A stretch of 64,000 nt of DNA from Fagopyrum homotropicum (GCA_033239125.1 BSWB01000001.1:54837501-54901500), one strand, 5' to 3'. Positions 44,079 through 56,469 are shown, counted from the stretch's first letter. Numbers and translations are program-made. The notes: generated from the sequence alone by a model not told the origin.

Positions 44079-44683
44079 TTAATAGATGCAAAAAGAGATC
44101 CCCGCCATAATGGACTCCTCATCCTCTATAACATTGGCCTTCACCATCGTCATTTTCATGGTGGTGTAGACCTCTTCTAGGCTCATGGAACCTTGCTTGA
44201 GGTTCTCCAACCTTTTCCTTACTTCCCTAGAATAATGTTGAGGTACAAATATGGCTTTCAATAATGCCTTAATTTCCTCCCAAGTGTTGATGTTCGGATC
44301 TAACATTCTTCTTCTTCTTTACTTGATAAGATGATCCCACCATACTAGATCATATCCTTGGAACTCGAACGCAACAAGTTGGATCTTCCTTTGTCCACTA
44401 AAGTTATGGCAAGACAAAATTTGTTCGATTTTAGTCTCCTATTCCATGTAAGCATCCGGATTGCATTTGCCTTCAAAACTTGGAATTTTGACCTCACTTT
44501 GCCAACTCCATCATTCTCTTGATAAGGCCTATAAGGTTCCAAGTCTCGATCTCTCCTATGACGATGATTACGTCTAGGATAGTCCCTCAACATGCCTTCG
44601 TCATCATCTCCCTCAAATTCTTGAAATTCATTAATGAAATTTGGAATGTTAGGTGTACGGAAATTAGGATTCGGAAGTCTCAT
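44079..44683 (-). pseudogene. CRM-like gag (capsid region, broken)
   Basis: N-terminal part RRNHRHRRDRDLEPYRPY then DVIWWDHL-like sequence across a frameshift near 44335, then NTWEEIKALLKAIFVPQHYSREVRKRLENLKQGSMSLEEVYTTM. This is the retrotrans_gag signature 'W.EMK..(M)R.RFVP.HY.R.L...L..L.QGS.SVE.Y'. Charged N-terminus and capsid match chromovirus gags. No zinc knuckle is seen; the C-terminal part is lost near 44079. Confidence 0.7.
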
Positions 44684-45432
44684 ACATGTCCCTTGAGTGG
44701 GCCTTAGAGGCGGATCAAGGGTTGAGAGCAGTTGTGGATTGCGTGATCTTTCACCAATCTCAGTGACAAATCCCGGCTGAAATCTCAGTGGTAGGGGCCC
44801 ATAATTTGGGACGTGATTTCTTCTCTTGAATGACTTTCCAGCTTCTTCATTGGTTCAACCAACATGAAGACTGTAACCATTAGTTGCCTTAGTATATCTT
44901 TGGCCTCTAGGCCCGAGGATTCACTTTTTTGTGAGCCTCAATGACTACCATGATCGATATCTACACAAACACACACAGTAACAACAAAAATGTGAAGTTA
45001 GTGAAATCGAAAGTCCTTATTGTTTCTCTCTCACGCTCACACTCTGTTGTGAATCTCAAGCTAATTTGATGTAATTGTCTTGGATGGATTAATACTTCTT
45101 TACCAACTGGTGATTAGCGCCTCTTGGATGACTTAGAAAGTCGACTTGGTTCAAAAGAAAGGTTCTTGTGTTTGAAGATAGTCAAGTTAAACTTGTTGGG
45201 AGTCTCTTCAAACAATTAACACAAAGTAGAATGAATATTGCAAGTAGACAAATTAGTATGATAGAAAGTATAGATACTAACTAACACACTCAAAGCATTG
45301 ACTCAATGTGTTTACAGTAGAAAAGAGGCAAGAAATAGACTCACAAGAGACTAAGAAGAGTGCTTTACTTACCTTGCACTTGCAAAACTAGAGAGAGAGA
45401 TGTCCGGTTAGTGTTAAGTCTCGACAGTAGAT

Positions 45433-45470
45433 AAATCTCGGGTAAAAGAACAAAATCTCGGGCGACATTT
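45433..45470. repeat. CTC-type half-words
   Basis: AAATCTCGGGTAAAAG (45433-45448) and AAAATCTCGGGCGACATTT (45452-45470). The same AAAATCTCGGG half-word occurs at 53646-53656. Confidence 0.6.
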
Positions 45471-46410
45471 GGTCAAATAGGCAATATTTGTCAAAGGCAA
45501 GGTTTTTCCTGATAGAAACTGGTTGGGGATCGGGGTAAGCTTCTTCCTGGTTGCCTTCTTCACATTTACACACTTAAATTGCAATAACTCTCGTTCGAAT
45601 GGTGTTCGCTCTAGATAGTGCGCACAAAAGCCTTACAATTTATACTCGATCTATTTCCCGAATCAACCTAGCAAACCCACAATGTATGGGTCATTTCATA
45701 GCATGGAAAGCATTCCGAGATCGAACACAAAGACTGAGGTGAAATCGAATCATACAATGATCATGGATAGTATGAGTCTAAACTAAGAAGAGAGATATGA
45801 ATAAAGAAATGAAATTCATAATTTATTTGGTTGGGTTTTATGGTGATCAATCGAAGATCACAATCAAGCAAGGTTATCAATCAATCAATTAACAACACAA
45901 ACACTAGATATAAAATCAAAGTAAAGAAAGTGGATTCTAGAGATTTGGATTTCTAGTTATGGAAAGGACTCAAGCTTCTAATCAACAAAGGACAAGATGC
46001 GGTATGTTGGGAAAGGATGTTTCACTAATGGTAACAATCACTGGGTAAGTCTCATGTTCACTAGTCTAGCACCAAGGTCCTATTACCGGGTAAGTCTCAA
46101 GAAACCTAGGTTGGGAATTCTACACAAACTTGATCCCTACCTAATGGTCAAACCTCTCTTTACCGGGTAAGTCTCGGAAAGGCACGTCCTAAGCAACGAT
46201 CCTAGCACACTCAATCCAATAGCAGCTTTTTTGGCTCACTACTACCTATAGTTCATCATCTTCTATACCTAAGAGCGGGAATTACCGAGTAAGTCTCATC
46301 CCTCAATTAATTTATTAACCTAGGTCACATAAGCTAGATTAAGCTCAACAACACTAGGATTTCAACTATCAAACATCCTAACGTGTAGATTCATCATCAT
46401 AAGAACAACA

Positions 46411-46453
46411 AAAACACAGCTCGGATGATCAAGAACTTCTCGGCCGATAAATC
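46411..46453. repeat. CTC-type word cassette (LTR C leader), degraded
   Basis: ACAGCTCGGATGATC and CTTCTCGGCCGATAAATC, 933-975 bp from the LTR start. It lies between the same flanks as the cassettes of LTRs A and B (acatcctaac..agattcatca on one side, aagtctat(t/c)ctatcat on the other). Confidence 0.6.
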
Positions 46454-47000
46454 ATGAAGAATAAACCAAGATAAAAAAATCTAAGCTAGGGGTCGAGCAT
46501 GCAATCTATCATGAGTTCCATTCAAGTCTATTCTATCATCATCCTAGCCATAACCTTACATCCATCACCCTAGAATCTTATGCTACTTAGCCAATAACAT
46601 TCATCTTAAGATCATTCATGATCATGTGAACATACATGCATTCCATAGCAAGATAAAGAAGAGTAAAGGCAAATGGAAGCAAGACTTAGGTGAATAATGA
46701 ATGTAAAATAAGCTTACAAGTCTTGAAGATTAGATTCAAACAGATCCAAACAAGCTCTTACGAGTTTCCTCACTACAAGTCTCTCAATCTCACTCTAAGT
46801 CTATGAAATGGTGTGTTCTTCTTCTTCTCTTCAATGGGAGTCTTTCCTCCTTTTTTCTCCCCCCACAATGGATGGTATGGAATGAGATGGAATCCCCCTG
46901 CAAAAGGTCCAAGCTGCACATACAACCCCTCACTTAACCAAGGAAAAGCAAGGGTCGAAAATAGGAGATGTCTGCCAAGTGTCGGAGCTATCTGCATAGG

Positions 47001-47062
47001 AATCTCGGTTGCTCTAGGATTCATCTCGTCCGAGATGCATGTTTGTTGAACTGAGATTCTGG
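47001..47062. repeat. CTC-type word cassette (LTR C U3)
   Basis: Left half-word AATCTCGGTT (47001-47010), full CATCTCGTCCGAGATG (47022-47037; 6-bp perfect arms, centre GTCC), right half-word AACTGAGATTCTGG. 324-385 bp from the LTR start. Confidence 0.8.
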
Positions 47063-47792
47063 TCCAGCCAAGCCTGGATCATGGCTAACCATCGGCCGGT
47101 GCATGACTCGCACCAATTAAGGTCCTTGCGTTCTTCCTTCTTCCAAGCTTGCTTCCTTCGGAACCTTAAATTCGAACCGCCACGAGACTTGATCCTTGGA
47201 TATGATCAATAATGTCTAAAAGCCCCCCAAAATGCCTAAAAAACTGAAAAAGCTCGTGCAAACGTCCATTCTAGCAATATTACTCGATTAGGCATAAACG
47301 TTGCGAACTAAGGCAAAACTATGCATGGACAAGGGGGAAAACTACGTAAATGAATGCCTAAGTTAGTGTCATAAATCATGTCATCAAAATACCCCATACT
47401 TGCCCCTTGATCATCTCTAATCAAGGTTCAAATCCAAGCTGCGAGATGGCATGAGTCGTGAATCTGGAAAAATAGAAAATCTTTTCGCAATTGTGATTCT
47501 AAACATAGATCACCTTCATAGTGATGCTTCATGGAAAAGGCAGAGCAATCATGTATCAAAGGAACAAATACACGGAAAGACAATCGCACTTAACTCGAAA
47601 ACATACATGTAAAGCAAATAGATAAAGTCTAGATGATCATGAGAAAGTATAATCTAAGGAACAAATGCACGAAAAGACAATCGCACTTAACTCGAAAACA
47701 CACATCTGCATAGAGTTCTTAAGGAATTAGGAAATAAGAGGCCAAGAAACGTGTCAAAGGTGCGTATTTTCTAGGTCATGTGATGCTAATCC

Positions 47793-48037
47793 GGTAAGAG
47801 GAGAGAGGGAATAAGGCTGAAAAGGTGGAAGGGGAACAAGGGGTCAACTGACTTCCTTGTCACCTCAAGCTAGGAAACGAGGGGTCGGAAAGAAAAAAGT
47901 GGAATAACGAAGAGTCGGGACGGGATTGTGGAATAAACCCGTCACTCAACACCTCGTGCCTGCGGGAAAACTGAGCCGCGCTTGCGGGAAGATCGATAAC
48001 TCGCTCGTTAACCGGAATAAAAATTCTAGACGTTACA
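47793..48037 (-). repeat. Truncated 3' LTR of F
   Basis: Matches 53223-53470 closely (ggtcggaaagaaaaa, cgcgcttgcgggaagatcga, taactc(g/c)ctcgttaacc). Contains the word pair CCTGCGGGAAAA and GAGCCGCGCTTGCGGGA near 47958-47980. Confidence 0.85.
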
Positions 48038-51000
48038 ACTAATCCCCCTAAAAACAAGTTTCGTCCCAAAACTTGCTAAACGCAACACACTCGGTCAAAA
48101 GCGTCTCGAAATCACACGGAACTCATAAACACTTCAACTATCGGCCCTAGTCCAAGCCTATGTATAAAAACACATCAAGATCTCGCAAGGTACATACATA
48201 CTCATACAACTCACATATCACATCATGTCATAGAACACATAAGCACACCAAAAGGAAAGATCTCGGGACTAACTCGATAGTCCTATCGATGTCGCTAATC
48301 CTTCGTAAAACTCGGGATAATTCCTCCGGATACTATCCTCGGTGTCTCACGTAGCCTCATCGGCTCCTCGTCTCGACCACTGCACTATCAACATTGGTAT
48401 CTCCTTCGGACAAAGGCGTCTCGTATTACTCTCCAAAACCGCTATCGGGTGCTCCGCAATTGTGTGGTCCGGCTCGACCACTAGGTCCTGTGGCTAACGA
48501 TGTGCCTCGGGTCGTGTATGTACTCTCCTGATTGATACGCATAAACCATCGGTTTTGTATCGCCAACTTGTAAGCCACGTCCCCAACTCACGCGAAGATC
48601 TCACAAAGGTGTGATATATTGGAAATAACTTCATGCTCGGTGCTTCTCAATACAACACTTCTATTGTGGTTCTTCCTTGCTTGCCTCTAACAAAGAAGAT
48701 TGGATCGCCATTTTACACCGTTGGATTTGGTTCTTCTCCTATCAAATTTTGATGTTACGTTCCTCCGATCCTTGTTGTAAGCTTCAGTGATCATGGGAGT
48801 ATTTTACTTCCCCTTACATCTACTAGCGAGACATGTATGCTATTACTTTTACATTATTCCTTAATACCCCAACCAAGACCTTGTCTTAGAGAGTCACTTG
48901 TACATTCCAAGCCTATAATACCTCGAGGCAATTTCAAAACAGTTGCACCAATGAATCTCTTTTATTAACCCTTATAAACTCTTATGACCCTTGTTCATTT
49001 CCAAAACTTCTTTGTCTTCCAACGTAGGTTAGCCATTGATGGTATTACTATGGAGAATTTCTCCACAAATCCGGTAATGACCCACACATCCTAGAAACTT
49101 GTAACTTCCTTAACATCTTTCGGGGTTGCCATAAACATTCAAACTGTGGGGAAAAATCATGCTTCTAAATAAATCGATCTCCTCTTCTTTACCTTCTAGG
49201 ACATCCCCACATGTGGGAATCGCTCTTCGTATTTTATATGGTTGGAACCAAACCATTGGGTAGGCGTAGGACTTACTATATTTCCTTACGTAACATTAAT
49301 CCGATCGTACGGATTTTAGCTTCCGTCTTTCATACACTCCCCGTGATTCTCAAGTCGACATGCCACTTTAAAACTTTGGGCATTCCGAGAACAACTTCCC
49401 ACCATATTAGCATGCCTAGTGGAGAATGATAGGTGGAATTCTTTGTCTCCAGACCACTGAAATATCCTGTTCGTTTCTTCTCAAGCTAGCGTCATAAGCC
49501 TAGAGCTTTCCGTGTTAATACTATCCAAGTTCCCCGTTTAAGGTCATCGTTAGCATAATTTCTCCTTGTGACTCCGGAAAACATTAAGTTGGCATTTGCT
49601 CACAAAAACGTAACAACCGTTTCGTTAGTAGCAACCTACCATGCAACTTCTTTCCATATCTTCCCATTTGGTTAAAGCAACTCGGGAAACTTCACTTCCC
49701 TCCTGATCCACTACTTCCTTATATCATGCTTAAACCTTAAAGGTTCTAATCCGTGTCATTCCTCCATAAGCCAAACTCGAGACAAAAGAAGGTCACAAAA
49801 AGGGTCATCATCATTCCTCCATGGAAGGTCTATTACGGTCACTTTCTTTAACCATTCATCGTTATATTGCTCCAGACAATCACACGTTTGCTGATGTACA
49901 TCTTACTATTGACATCGAACCATATAGAAACTCCAAGCTTTTAATACCATTCCTTTATGTTCTCCGCTTGAGGTTATACCTGCCACCTACAATTCTTCGA
50001 CATGCAACCCGCATTCAATGTGTTCTCGAACATCACCGATAAGCTTATGATTGACCTTTTCTAAGTGTAATGACTTACCATTCTTCTAAACTTCGTGTCC
50101 CTATTCTTCCGAGGCTACCCTCCTTGGGGTACTCTACCTCAACTCCATTAGCTCTTTGCATGTTCCATGTTTTCTTCCTCTTTCATAAGGTAACCATACT
50201 CTTCTCGGCCTCGCGTGCCATATGAGTCGTCTTCATAGGCTTAACTGCGCCTCATGGTATTTTGTAAGCATTTCTTCTACCAAATTTCTAACATTACTCA
50301 GAATCTGCCCGCATTTCTCTTGATTGTTGTCTTAAGTCTTTTCATAACTAAACCTCCTTGTTGCGTCACTCTTCTTCTCGGGATCATGTCTACTCACACT
50401 TCTATCTTCTTGGCGTTTCTTAGCCTTATCTTCATATCGGAAACCAGTCAACTCCACGTGAATCCCCACCATGTCCTCCTTCTCATAACTCTCGTAATGT
50501 TGACACTTCACTTATAAGTACCTCTTATGCTTAACTTACAATATCTTAAGTCCTTTGCAAATGGCTCGATAACTCTTCTTATCTTGACACCAATGCTTAG
50601 GAGCGTCTAACGAAAACTTCTCCTTTTAATGGAACACCACCTTTACTCTTGCTAGAATGTAACCATCTCATCCTCGATTCGCATCTTTAGTTGTACACGC
50701 GTCTTCATGAAGACCTTAAGTTCGTTACCTTTTATAGGTCTCTTCGTATTTCCATCATGGCTTCTCTCGAACCACTTCCGCACATCGATGTTGCTCCATT
50801 TACTTGTATTGTTTCTATCCAGATTTCTCTTAAGTTGTCTTGAGTTTTCCTTCCACTTGTTCGTCTTTCGTTTATGTCATCTTTAATCCTCCTCTTCGAT
50901 ATCCTTTTAAAGGACCCCAAGAAACGCCACGGTGTTCGTCACCATGAAATGCTCAACTCGATACTTGACCGTACTACTCCACGTATAAACTTGGATGCTA

Positions 51001-51460
51001 TCCCAAGCCACAACATCGTCTTAAAGGTGATGATATCATACTATCATCTTTTCTATTAGGTCCAATATCTCAATATGCTACTATATATAATAAGTATCCG
51101 TGGATAAGACTATATAGGTCTTATGTCCACATTAATACTAAGATATCACATCTGGAAATCCATAATAACAAAACAAGGTCCAAAAACGTACTATAGTCCT
51201 CGTATATAACTACACATATATATCAAGTCCAACATGCAACTACAATTAATATATACAAATATACATATATACATATATATAAAAAATCAAATAAACTAAG
51301 CTGCCGAGATCCGCGGAAGGAGTGGTGGTCCGTACATTCGACCCCCGACTAACTATGCTCATGATTTTGAAAACGAAATTCATTTTAAAACGTAGAACCC
51401 TTGAGGGTTCTATTTCCTTCTATTCGGCCTTTAGAAGATTGCGATTGCCATTGTTGTCAA
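48038..51460 (-). pseudogene. Tekay gag-pol, heavily degraded, with chromodomain
   Basis: Length and position fit gag-pol, but stops are frequent in all frames. The one part I can identify is a C-terminal chromodomain near 48441-48300: VLESNTRRLCPKEIPMLIVQW, then RRGADEAT-DTEDSIRRNYPEF. This matches the Tekay pattern of a short basic strand, V.W......EATWE.E..(M/I)R..YP. RT and integrase motifs could not be traced with confidence. Frame-open stretches here (for example 50254-50517 on the plus strand) are antisense accidents. Confidence 0.6.
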
Positions 51461-51478
51461 CCTTGGGCTCTGATACCA
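51461..51478 (-). other. Primer-binding site of F, initiator-Met tRNA type
   Basis: Minus strand TGGTATCAGAGCCCAAGG, three bases from the LTR end. Confidence 0.92.
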
Positions 51479-52749
51479 TATTGTAACACCCCAAATCCGC
51501 GAGACTCGGGATGCTACGGGCGGAGACCTCACAATGGGTTCCGACCCTTAGCCTAACAACAATTTCACCGGATCTTGCAACAAGACACAAATAAAGGCCA
51601 AAACTAAAATACATTTTTATGCAATGTGATGAAACCCGAAAGCATACAACATAATACTTCAACTGAGATACAGTACCAATGACCGAACGCCATACACGCG
51701 ACGTACAAAATACAATAAACAACATACAATACACAACCCGACTCCAACCAAAAAACCCCTCCTAAAATGTACAGAACCCCGGCTGCCCACTCTTCTAGAT
51801 CTCTCGGCCTCATTCCTAACCTACAAGGAAACTATAACATCGGTATAAAACCGTTAACCATATTCAAGGCATTAGAATTAAGGTGATGGCATAAACACAC
51901 ATAAATAATCATAAACACACAACATGCTCTAAAATAGACAAGTCTAGTTTATTATCTTTTTATTATTAAGTCATATCCCGTTCTAATTCAATTTTCATTT
52001 GTTACACGAGAATCACCCTTGATCTTGCTTCGGTCCCTACTCACCATCAAGGAATGATACTGATGCATCTGACCGTCTATCTGCCCGGGCTATTTGCCGA
52101 GAACACCCTAGCTCTCCACAAGAGCTTGGTAGTGTTGTCACCGCCCGTTATCATACACTGGGGCCAAATAATGTAAAGGTCGTCCTATTTCCGGTTTTGT
52201 TGTTAGAAAGCAATACTAAAACATACACCACCAAACACGCATCGAAGCAAAAACAAAGAATACGAGCTAATTAAGTCCGGAGACTTACCTCGTCCTAAAC
52301 GCTAACTCACCAAACACTCTCGCTTCCCTTGGGAAGAAGGCCACAACCTACTCACAACAAGATACGTATCAAAACTCGCTCAACTCTAGAAGTTTAAGGC
52401 TTCTACACAAATAATCTACGCAAGATCATTTGACTCTCATTCTAGGAGCGCATCCCAGAATTTGTAATACTCTTATCATACTCAACACCTAAAGGGATCT
52501 CACAAAAACCTACTGCCTCTCATGATCAAACACCACAACCAAGAAGGAGCAACCTAGCCTAGGAGGTCCAACATGTTAATCAAACTCGAATCCAACAACT
52601 ACAACAAGCCTTAAGGGATCCTAGGTTCACAACCACTAGATGGTATTCACAACTACCCTAGGTTCACCCTAGGCATGCTACTAATCATGTATCAACCTCT
52701 AAAGAAAGAAAGGAACAAAGGATGAAGGAGGAGAGAAGCATACTGTTGA

Positions 52750-52860
52750 AGAAATGCAGCCGTGGAAACAAAAGGCGCGACTGCGTGCTAAAGGTCACGA
52801 CCCCCGCGGCTCATGGAGATGCCCCCGCAGCGCCTGGTTTCGCCCCGCGGTAGAACTCCA
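52750..52860. repeat. GC-rich word cluster (LTR F leader)
   Basis: Units include GCAGCCGTGGAAAC, GACCCCCGCGGCTC, GCCCCCGCAGCGCC and CGCCCCGCGGTAG. Compared with the solo LTR, G-rich and C-rich strands are swapped, i.e. the words lie in the opposite orientation at the same LTR site. Confidence 0.65.
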
Positions 52861-53382
52861 GAAACAACATTTGCTTTGTCTTCAACTATAGATCTTGAAC
52901 TTCTTTGGCTTCCTTCTCTGGCTGGGTCTTCTCAAAACTTCAACCACAATATCTAGGCTCTTCTCCACGACCTAATTGTTCTAGGAACACAAGCATGCAA
53001 AGGAATCAAGAACAACCTTCTTCCAAAGCTTCAACCATAGCCATGGAAAAGAAGAGAAGAAGAAGAAGGAAAGAAACCGGAAAGGAGAAGAGGGGAAGAA
53101 GGAAAGCTTACCAAACCGTATCCAATGCTCCTCTACTGCAGTCCACACTCAAGAGATCCAAAGGGAAGGATGGTGAAGAAGGGAGCACAAGAGAGGAAGA
53201 GGGGAGTGTTACTAACGTGAATGAAAGAGTAAGAGGAGAGAGGGAACAAGACTGAAAAGGTGGGAGGGGAATAAGGGGTCAGTTGACATCCTTGTCACCT
53301 CAAGCTAGGAAACGAGGGGTCGGAAAGAAAAAGGTAGAATAACGAAGTGTCGGGCTGGTATTATGGAACAAACCTGTCACTC

Positions 53383-53421
53383 AACACCTCATGCATGCGG
53401 AAACTGATCCGCGCTTGCGGG
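53383..53421. repeat. CCGC-type words at the LTR F 5' end
   Basis: ATGCATGCGGAAAC and GATCCGCGCTTGCGGGA (CCGC / GCTT / GCGG), also present in the truncated 3' LTR. Confidence 0.6.
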
Positions 53422-53470
53422 AAGATCGATAACTCCCTCGTTAACCGAAATAAAAATTCCGGACATTACA

Positions 53471-54129
53471 TTTTGATTCTTTTAGCCAAAACCTTAAGCC
53501 TTTTTCCCCTATTCAAATCGTACGATTCTGGCTCGTTTGGATTAGGGAAAGGCATCATTCACGGTAGAAGGAAGAAAAGGAAGCTAGTGGTGCCATCAAT
53601 TTGGGAAAATCTTTACAGATTTGCCATGTTCGATCAAAAACAGCCAAAATCTCGGGTTTGGCTAAAATCTCGGCCGAGATTTCACAAAGAACAACCCAAG
53701 ATTTTTAGTCGAATGGAGCCAACTCGGAGATGTTCAAGGTTGATCGTTCCTAGGAGGGGATCTTCTTCTTCTCAACAACCTCCACCTCCTCTACCACCTC
53801 TTACACTTCCGGTGATTCAAGAACGTCACAAACCGAGGTATGAACGAATCCAACAATGCCCTATTTTTATACCTCATTATTTAGTGATTGAAGAAGTGGA
53901 ATGCATGAATATGAGAACTGATTTAGATTATATGATAGAGCGTGTTGGAATTACTGTTTTTTTGGGGATTAGAGAGCATGCCTTTGAGGAAATAATGTTA
54001 GAATTTTTAAGTTCTTTCAAGCAAGATCTTGGGACTAGACATATTAAGTTTCGGTTGATGAACGGGAATTATGATATGATTGTGGACATGTTTGGTAACA
54101 TCTTTGGCTTTCCTGAGGCTAGTGTTTGA
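53471..54129 (+). pseudogene. Athila ORF1-type gene fragment (plus strand, element J)
   Basis: The likely start is ATG 53713 (MEPTRRCSRL), preceded by a leader with CTC-type words and followed by a Pro-rich tract. The C-terminal half has FLGIREHAFEEIMLEFLSSFKQDL and IKFRLMNGNYDMIVDMFGNIFGFPEA. This is the entry motif of the plant Athila ORF1 family (Pfam ATHILA), encoded downstream of pol in the env position, with unknown biochemical function. The frame stops at 54129 where relatives have several hundred more residues. Element F lies directly upstream. Confidence 0.72.
53646..53706. repeat. CTC-type word cassette before ORF1 of J
   Basis: Left half-word AAAATCTCGGGTTT, full AAATCTCGGCCGAGATTT (53665-53682; 7-bp perfect arms, centre GGCC), right half-word CCCAAGATTTTTAG. 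Same half-full-half order as the LTR cassettes. Confidence 0.85.
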
Positions 54130-54142
54130 GGCGGATCATGGT

Positions 54143-54206
54143 GGCTGCAGGGGCAGACCAGGCAAGCCGTAGGGGCGGCCTCTGCCACACGCAGGGGCGG
54201 TTCAGG
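54143..54206. repeat. CCGC-type word cluster after ORF1 of J
   Basis: GGCTGCAGGGGCAGACC, AAGCCGTAGGGGCGGCCT and CACGCAGGGGCGGTTC. It begins 14 bp after the premature stop at 54129, exactly where ORF1 homology ends. Confidence 0.75.
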
Positions 54207-55145
54207 CCAACTTTAGCACACTCAACAACCTCTCTCAGCTCCTCAAGACTAAGGCTCTAACACTTCATTCCGTCCACCTTAGGTCCTCGTATCCTGGTCA
54301 ACGCCCTATCTCTTCTGGTCTCTCATGCTCATAATTGTCTATGGGGCATCCGCCTTGATTGTCACGTTCTTTATTCCGCAATATCTTGGTTGTACTCTGT
54401 TCTACTTGGTTCTTGTTCCAATATTGTTATCTTTAATCCGCGCTCTTGTCGTCTCTTGCAAGGTTCTTCTGATTTCATCTCTCAACTTCATACAACCAAG
54501 TCCCTTGTATGACTTCCTATTCCTTTTGTCTGAGCTAATTCGGGAATTTCTTTCTTGTCTGATTGTCCTTGTGGTGAAAATCATCTTAACAACTTTACTT
54601 CTTTTCCCACTCGTTCTTCGGATGATTTATAGGATCACCAAGAATCCCACCAGAGTATATTACTCAGTTCATGGTCCGAGTCCATTTTCTCGTGTTGAAA
54701 ACTCTTCAAGTCCGCTACCGATTTATCATGAGGAGAAAATCACTTCATGATATTACAACTAAAGGATATAGAATATCCTTTAGGATACTAACATGCCACA
54801 CACGTACATATATAGAACATACAATAAATCACAACAATATAAGTCTATATACTAACTCACCTATCATTCCAAGTTGTAGAGATCCACGGAGAGCGATGGT
54901 GTCAACCTCATCTTATGATGAATGTGAGAGAACTCATAATGTGGTGTCAACCTTCAAATCCAACATAATTTTGATAAAAACAAAATATTATAAATGCTAG
55001 AATTTCAAACAAAACATTTTGCAACTTAAATATATCATAAAATATTTCGAGCATATAAAGATTTCAAAGCTAATCTACAAGCGAATATCATCATCGAGGT
55101 CATATTTGGAATAAAAGCACAAACGTTTCGAAAATTTCTTCTGTT
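54207..55145. other. Degraded element sequence, possibly Tekay internal
   Basis: No gene supported. The block near 54872-54900 (gttgtagagatccacggaga) resembles the Tekay F leader near 51300 (ctgccgagatccgcggaagg), suggesting a relic of a related element. The open stretch 54325-54750 has no recognisable domain. Confidence 0.3.
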
Positions 55146-55149
55146 TTAA

Positions 55150-55245
55150 AATCATCTCGGTCGAGGTGATTTGACGTCACCCGAGGTGTTCAACCGGAAT
55201 CTCAGTTATCACGACCTCGTTTGGTCAAAATGTCTCGGTCGAGCC
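55150..55245. repeat. CTC-type word cluster
   Basis: Full word with 9-bp arms AATCATCTC/GAGGTGATT around GGTC (55150-55171; one G-T type mismatch), half-word CACCCGAGGTGTTC, GGAATCTCAG, ACGACCTCG, and TGTCTCGGTCGAGCC (55231-55245). Confidence 0.8.
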
Positions 55246-55499
55246 AAAAAAAAATTTTCAAATCGGTTTTTGACGTTTTTTCTCAAACAGCATATAAATG
55301 ACATATACGCCCATATAAGCCAAATAAGATCAAATCAAGGTCAAATAAGAGTTATACAAACCCGAAGCACATAAGTCAAATAAGATACAAACACCCAATA
55401 CTTAGGACACATTGTCCCAATGGGTCAAATAAGAGTTAGGAACATAGTACTCACCGAATAAAAGCAGAACTGCATAAAGAAATAAGAAATAAGATCCAT

Positions 55500-56464
55500 A
55501 ATGCGCTCAATCCTCCTCTACTAGAGGTGGTGGTGGAATGTAGGGGTACTGGGACGGATCGAAAGGACATCCCATCGTCTGCTGGAACTACAACATCATC
55601 ATCTATCGTTGATAGTGTTGGCTCTCCTCCATGCGCTGAGTCCATCCCTCAATAGATCTACGTCGAATGTCGATCCGTTGAGCCTGATAAGAATCCGTCA
55701 TCTGGCGCTTCAGATCATCAATTTTGTGGCACGGCTCAGGATCACGACGGTGGCGAGCTCTCTGCCGGAAACGCTGGGGATGTCAGCTGGTGGTGCAGGC
55801 GCATCTCTCTCGTCCTCCGTGGCCTCGTCATCGAGATCAACGGTGGGAATACTAGGTCCGCCGGCATCAGTACCGGTATCTATGGCTGCAGCTCCTCCAA
55901 TGGCATCACCGTTTGCATATCCTCATCTGCCTCTGTAGCAACATCCTCCTGCATGATCGGAAACAAGACAGCAGACCAGTTCTCATGGTCATAGACCGAG
56001 AACTTTGAAGACCAGACAATACCTCTCGAAAACTTCGTTTCCCACGGCATGGAAACACAAGGAGTGCCAAGACCGCGAGGAACGAGGATGCGACGTGTGA
56101 TGAACTCCTGTAAACCCAGCGGCTTTGCCGCCGCCACTAAAGTGCATCCCGAAAGGTCCAACCCCATATAAGTAGCAATATGAGTCACTAAGCCGCCACA
56201 ATAGATATCTCCCTTGGCCTTCCCCTTCACTTTATGCAGATCCTCTACAAGCATAGCAGCAAAGTCCGGGATCCCTCCTGTCACCATACAGAACATGGTA
56301 AACAACACACCGTGTCGGACCTTCTGGGGCATCTCAGTACGTGCCAGAAGCATCTCATTGAAGATCCGGTGAGCAATGTGGAAGGCAAGATGGTAAATTT
56401 TTAATGCGCTCCCGAGAATCTTCGGGCTGCCATCTGTCACGGTGAGAGGTGACGCGAGTAATAC
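55500..56464 (-). pseudogene. Athila ORF1 of element I, C-terminal part
   Basis: Continues from 63669-63830 across the insertion of H. Main open stretch 56440-55880: SPKILGSALKIYHLAFHIAHRIFNE, GVLFTMFCMVTGGIPDFAAMLVEDLHK, GDIYCGGLVTHIATYMGLDL. This is the middle of the Athila ORF1 family. Downstream, in another frame near 55690-55610, is a coiled-coil-like MTDSYQAQRIDIRRRSIEGW. Frameshifts separate the parts. A counterpart in H (58683-59984) shows how the intact order looks. Confidence 0.7.
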
Positions 56465-56469
56465 CCTCC
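56465..56469. other. Target-site duplication of H, left copy
   Basis: CCTCC, repeated at 63664-63668. Confidence 0.9.

Larger units (their letters stand above)
43553..45602 (-). mobile_element. CRM-like element remnant with gag
   Basis: Lies between LTR B and LTR C. The gag is at 44079-44683; the upstream 0.9 kb would be leader/LTR but has no recognisable primer site. CTC-type words at 45433-45470. It may be the 5' half of the same CRM-like element whose RNase H-integrase lies at 36711-37656, with element B inserted between. Confidence 0.5.
45603..47792 (-). mobile_element. Athila-like element C, 3' LTR and 3' internal end
   Basis: LTR 45603-47386 (collinear with LTRs A and B); no primer site at its left edge, so that side is host DNA. 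At the right edge comes the polypurine tract (minus GGGGCAAGTATGGGGTATTT, 47387-47406) and about 400 bp of 3' internal sequence with no reading frame of note. It ends near 47792 against a truncated Tekay LTR. Confidence 0.82.
47793..53470 (-). mobile_element. Tekay/Del-type element F
   Basis: Minus-strand chromovirus: 5' LTR 51482-53470, initiator-Met primer site 51461-51478, degenerate internal region 48038-51460, polypurine tract (minus TAGGGGGATTAGT) at 48038-48050, and a 3' LTR cut to its first 245 bp (47793-48037). The shared 245 bp include TGTAACG/TGTAATG at the LTR start and the block GAGGAGAGAGGGAA at the other end. The left truncation coincides with the edge of element C, so a deletion joined the two. 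Confidence 0.85.
51482..53470 (-). repeat. 5' LTR of F (1,989 bp)
   Basis: TGTAACACCCC at the left and GGACATTACA at the right. Homologous to the solo LTR 13563-15445 at both ends. Word clusters lie 49-87 and 610-720 bp from its start, matching 19-61 and 606-718 bp in the solo LTR. Confidence 0.88.

Noticed and set aside
48160..50042. Several short plus-strand frames as genes
   Set aside because: They fall in the degraded minus-strand Tekay gag-pol; the only identifiable feature there, the chromodomain, is on the other strand.
50254..50517. Hydrophobic 87-codon frame that looks like a membrane protein
   Set aside because: It lies antisense within the degraded Tekay internal region and has no start context or homolog I recognise; T/C-rich DNA gives such frames by chance.
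53347..53712. Extending the ORF1 frame of J upstream to 53347
   Set aside because: The upstream part crosses the end of LTR F at 53470 and a word cassette; homology starts at the ATG at 53713.
55609..55938. Plus-strand frame of 109 codons
   Set aside because: Antisense to Athila ORF1 of element I, which has the recognisable protein.
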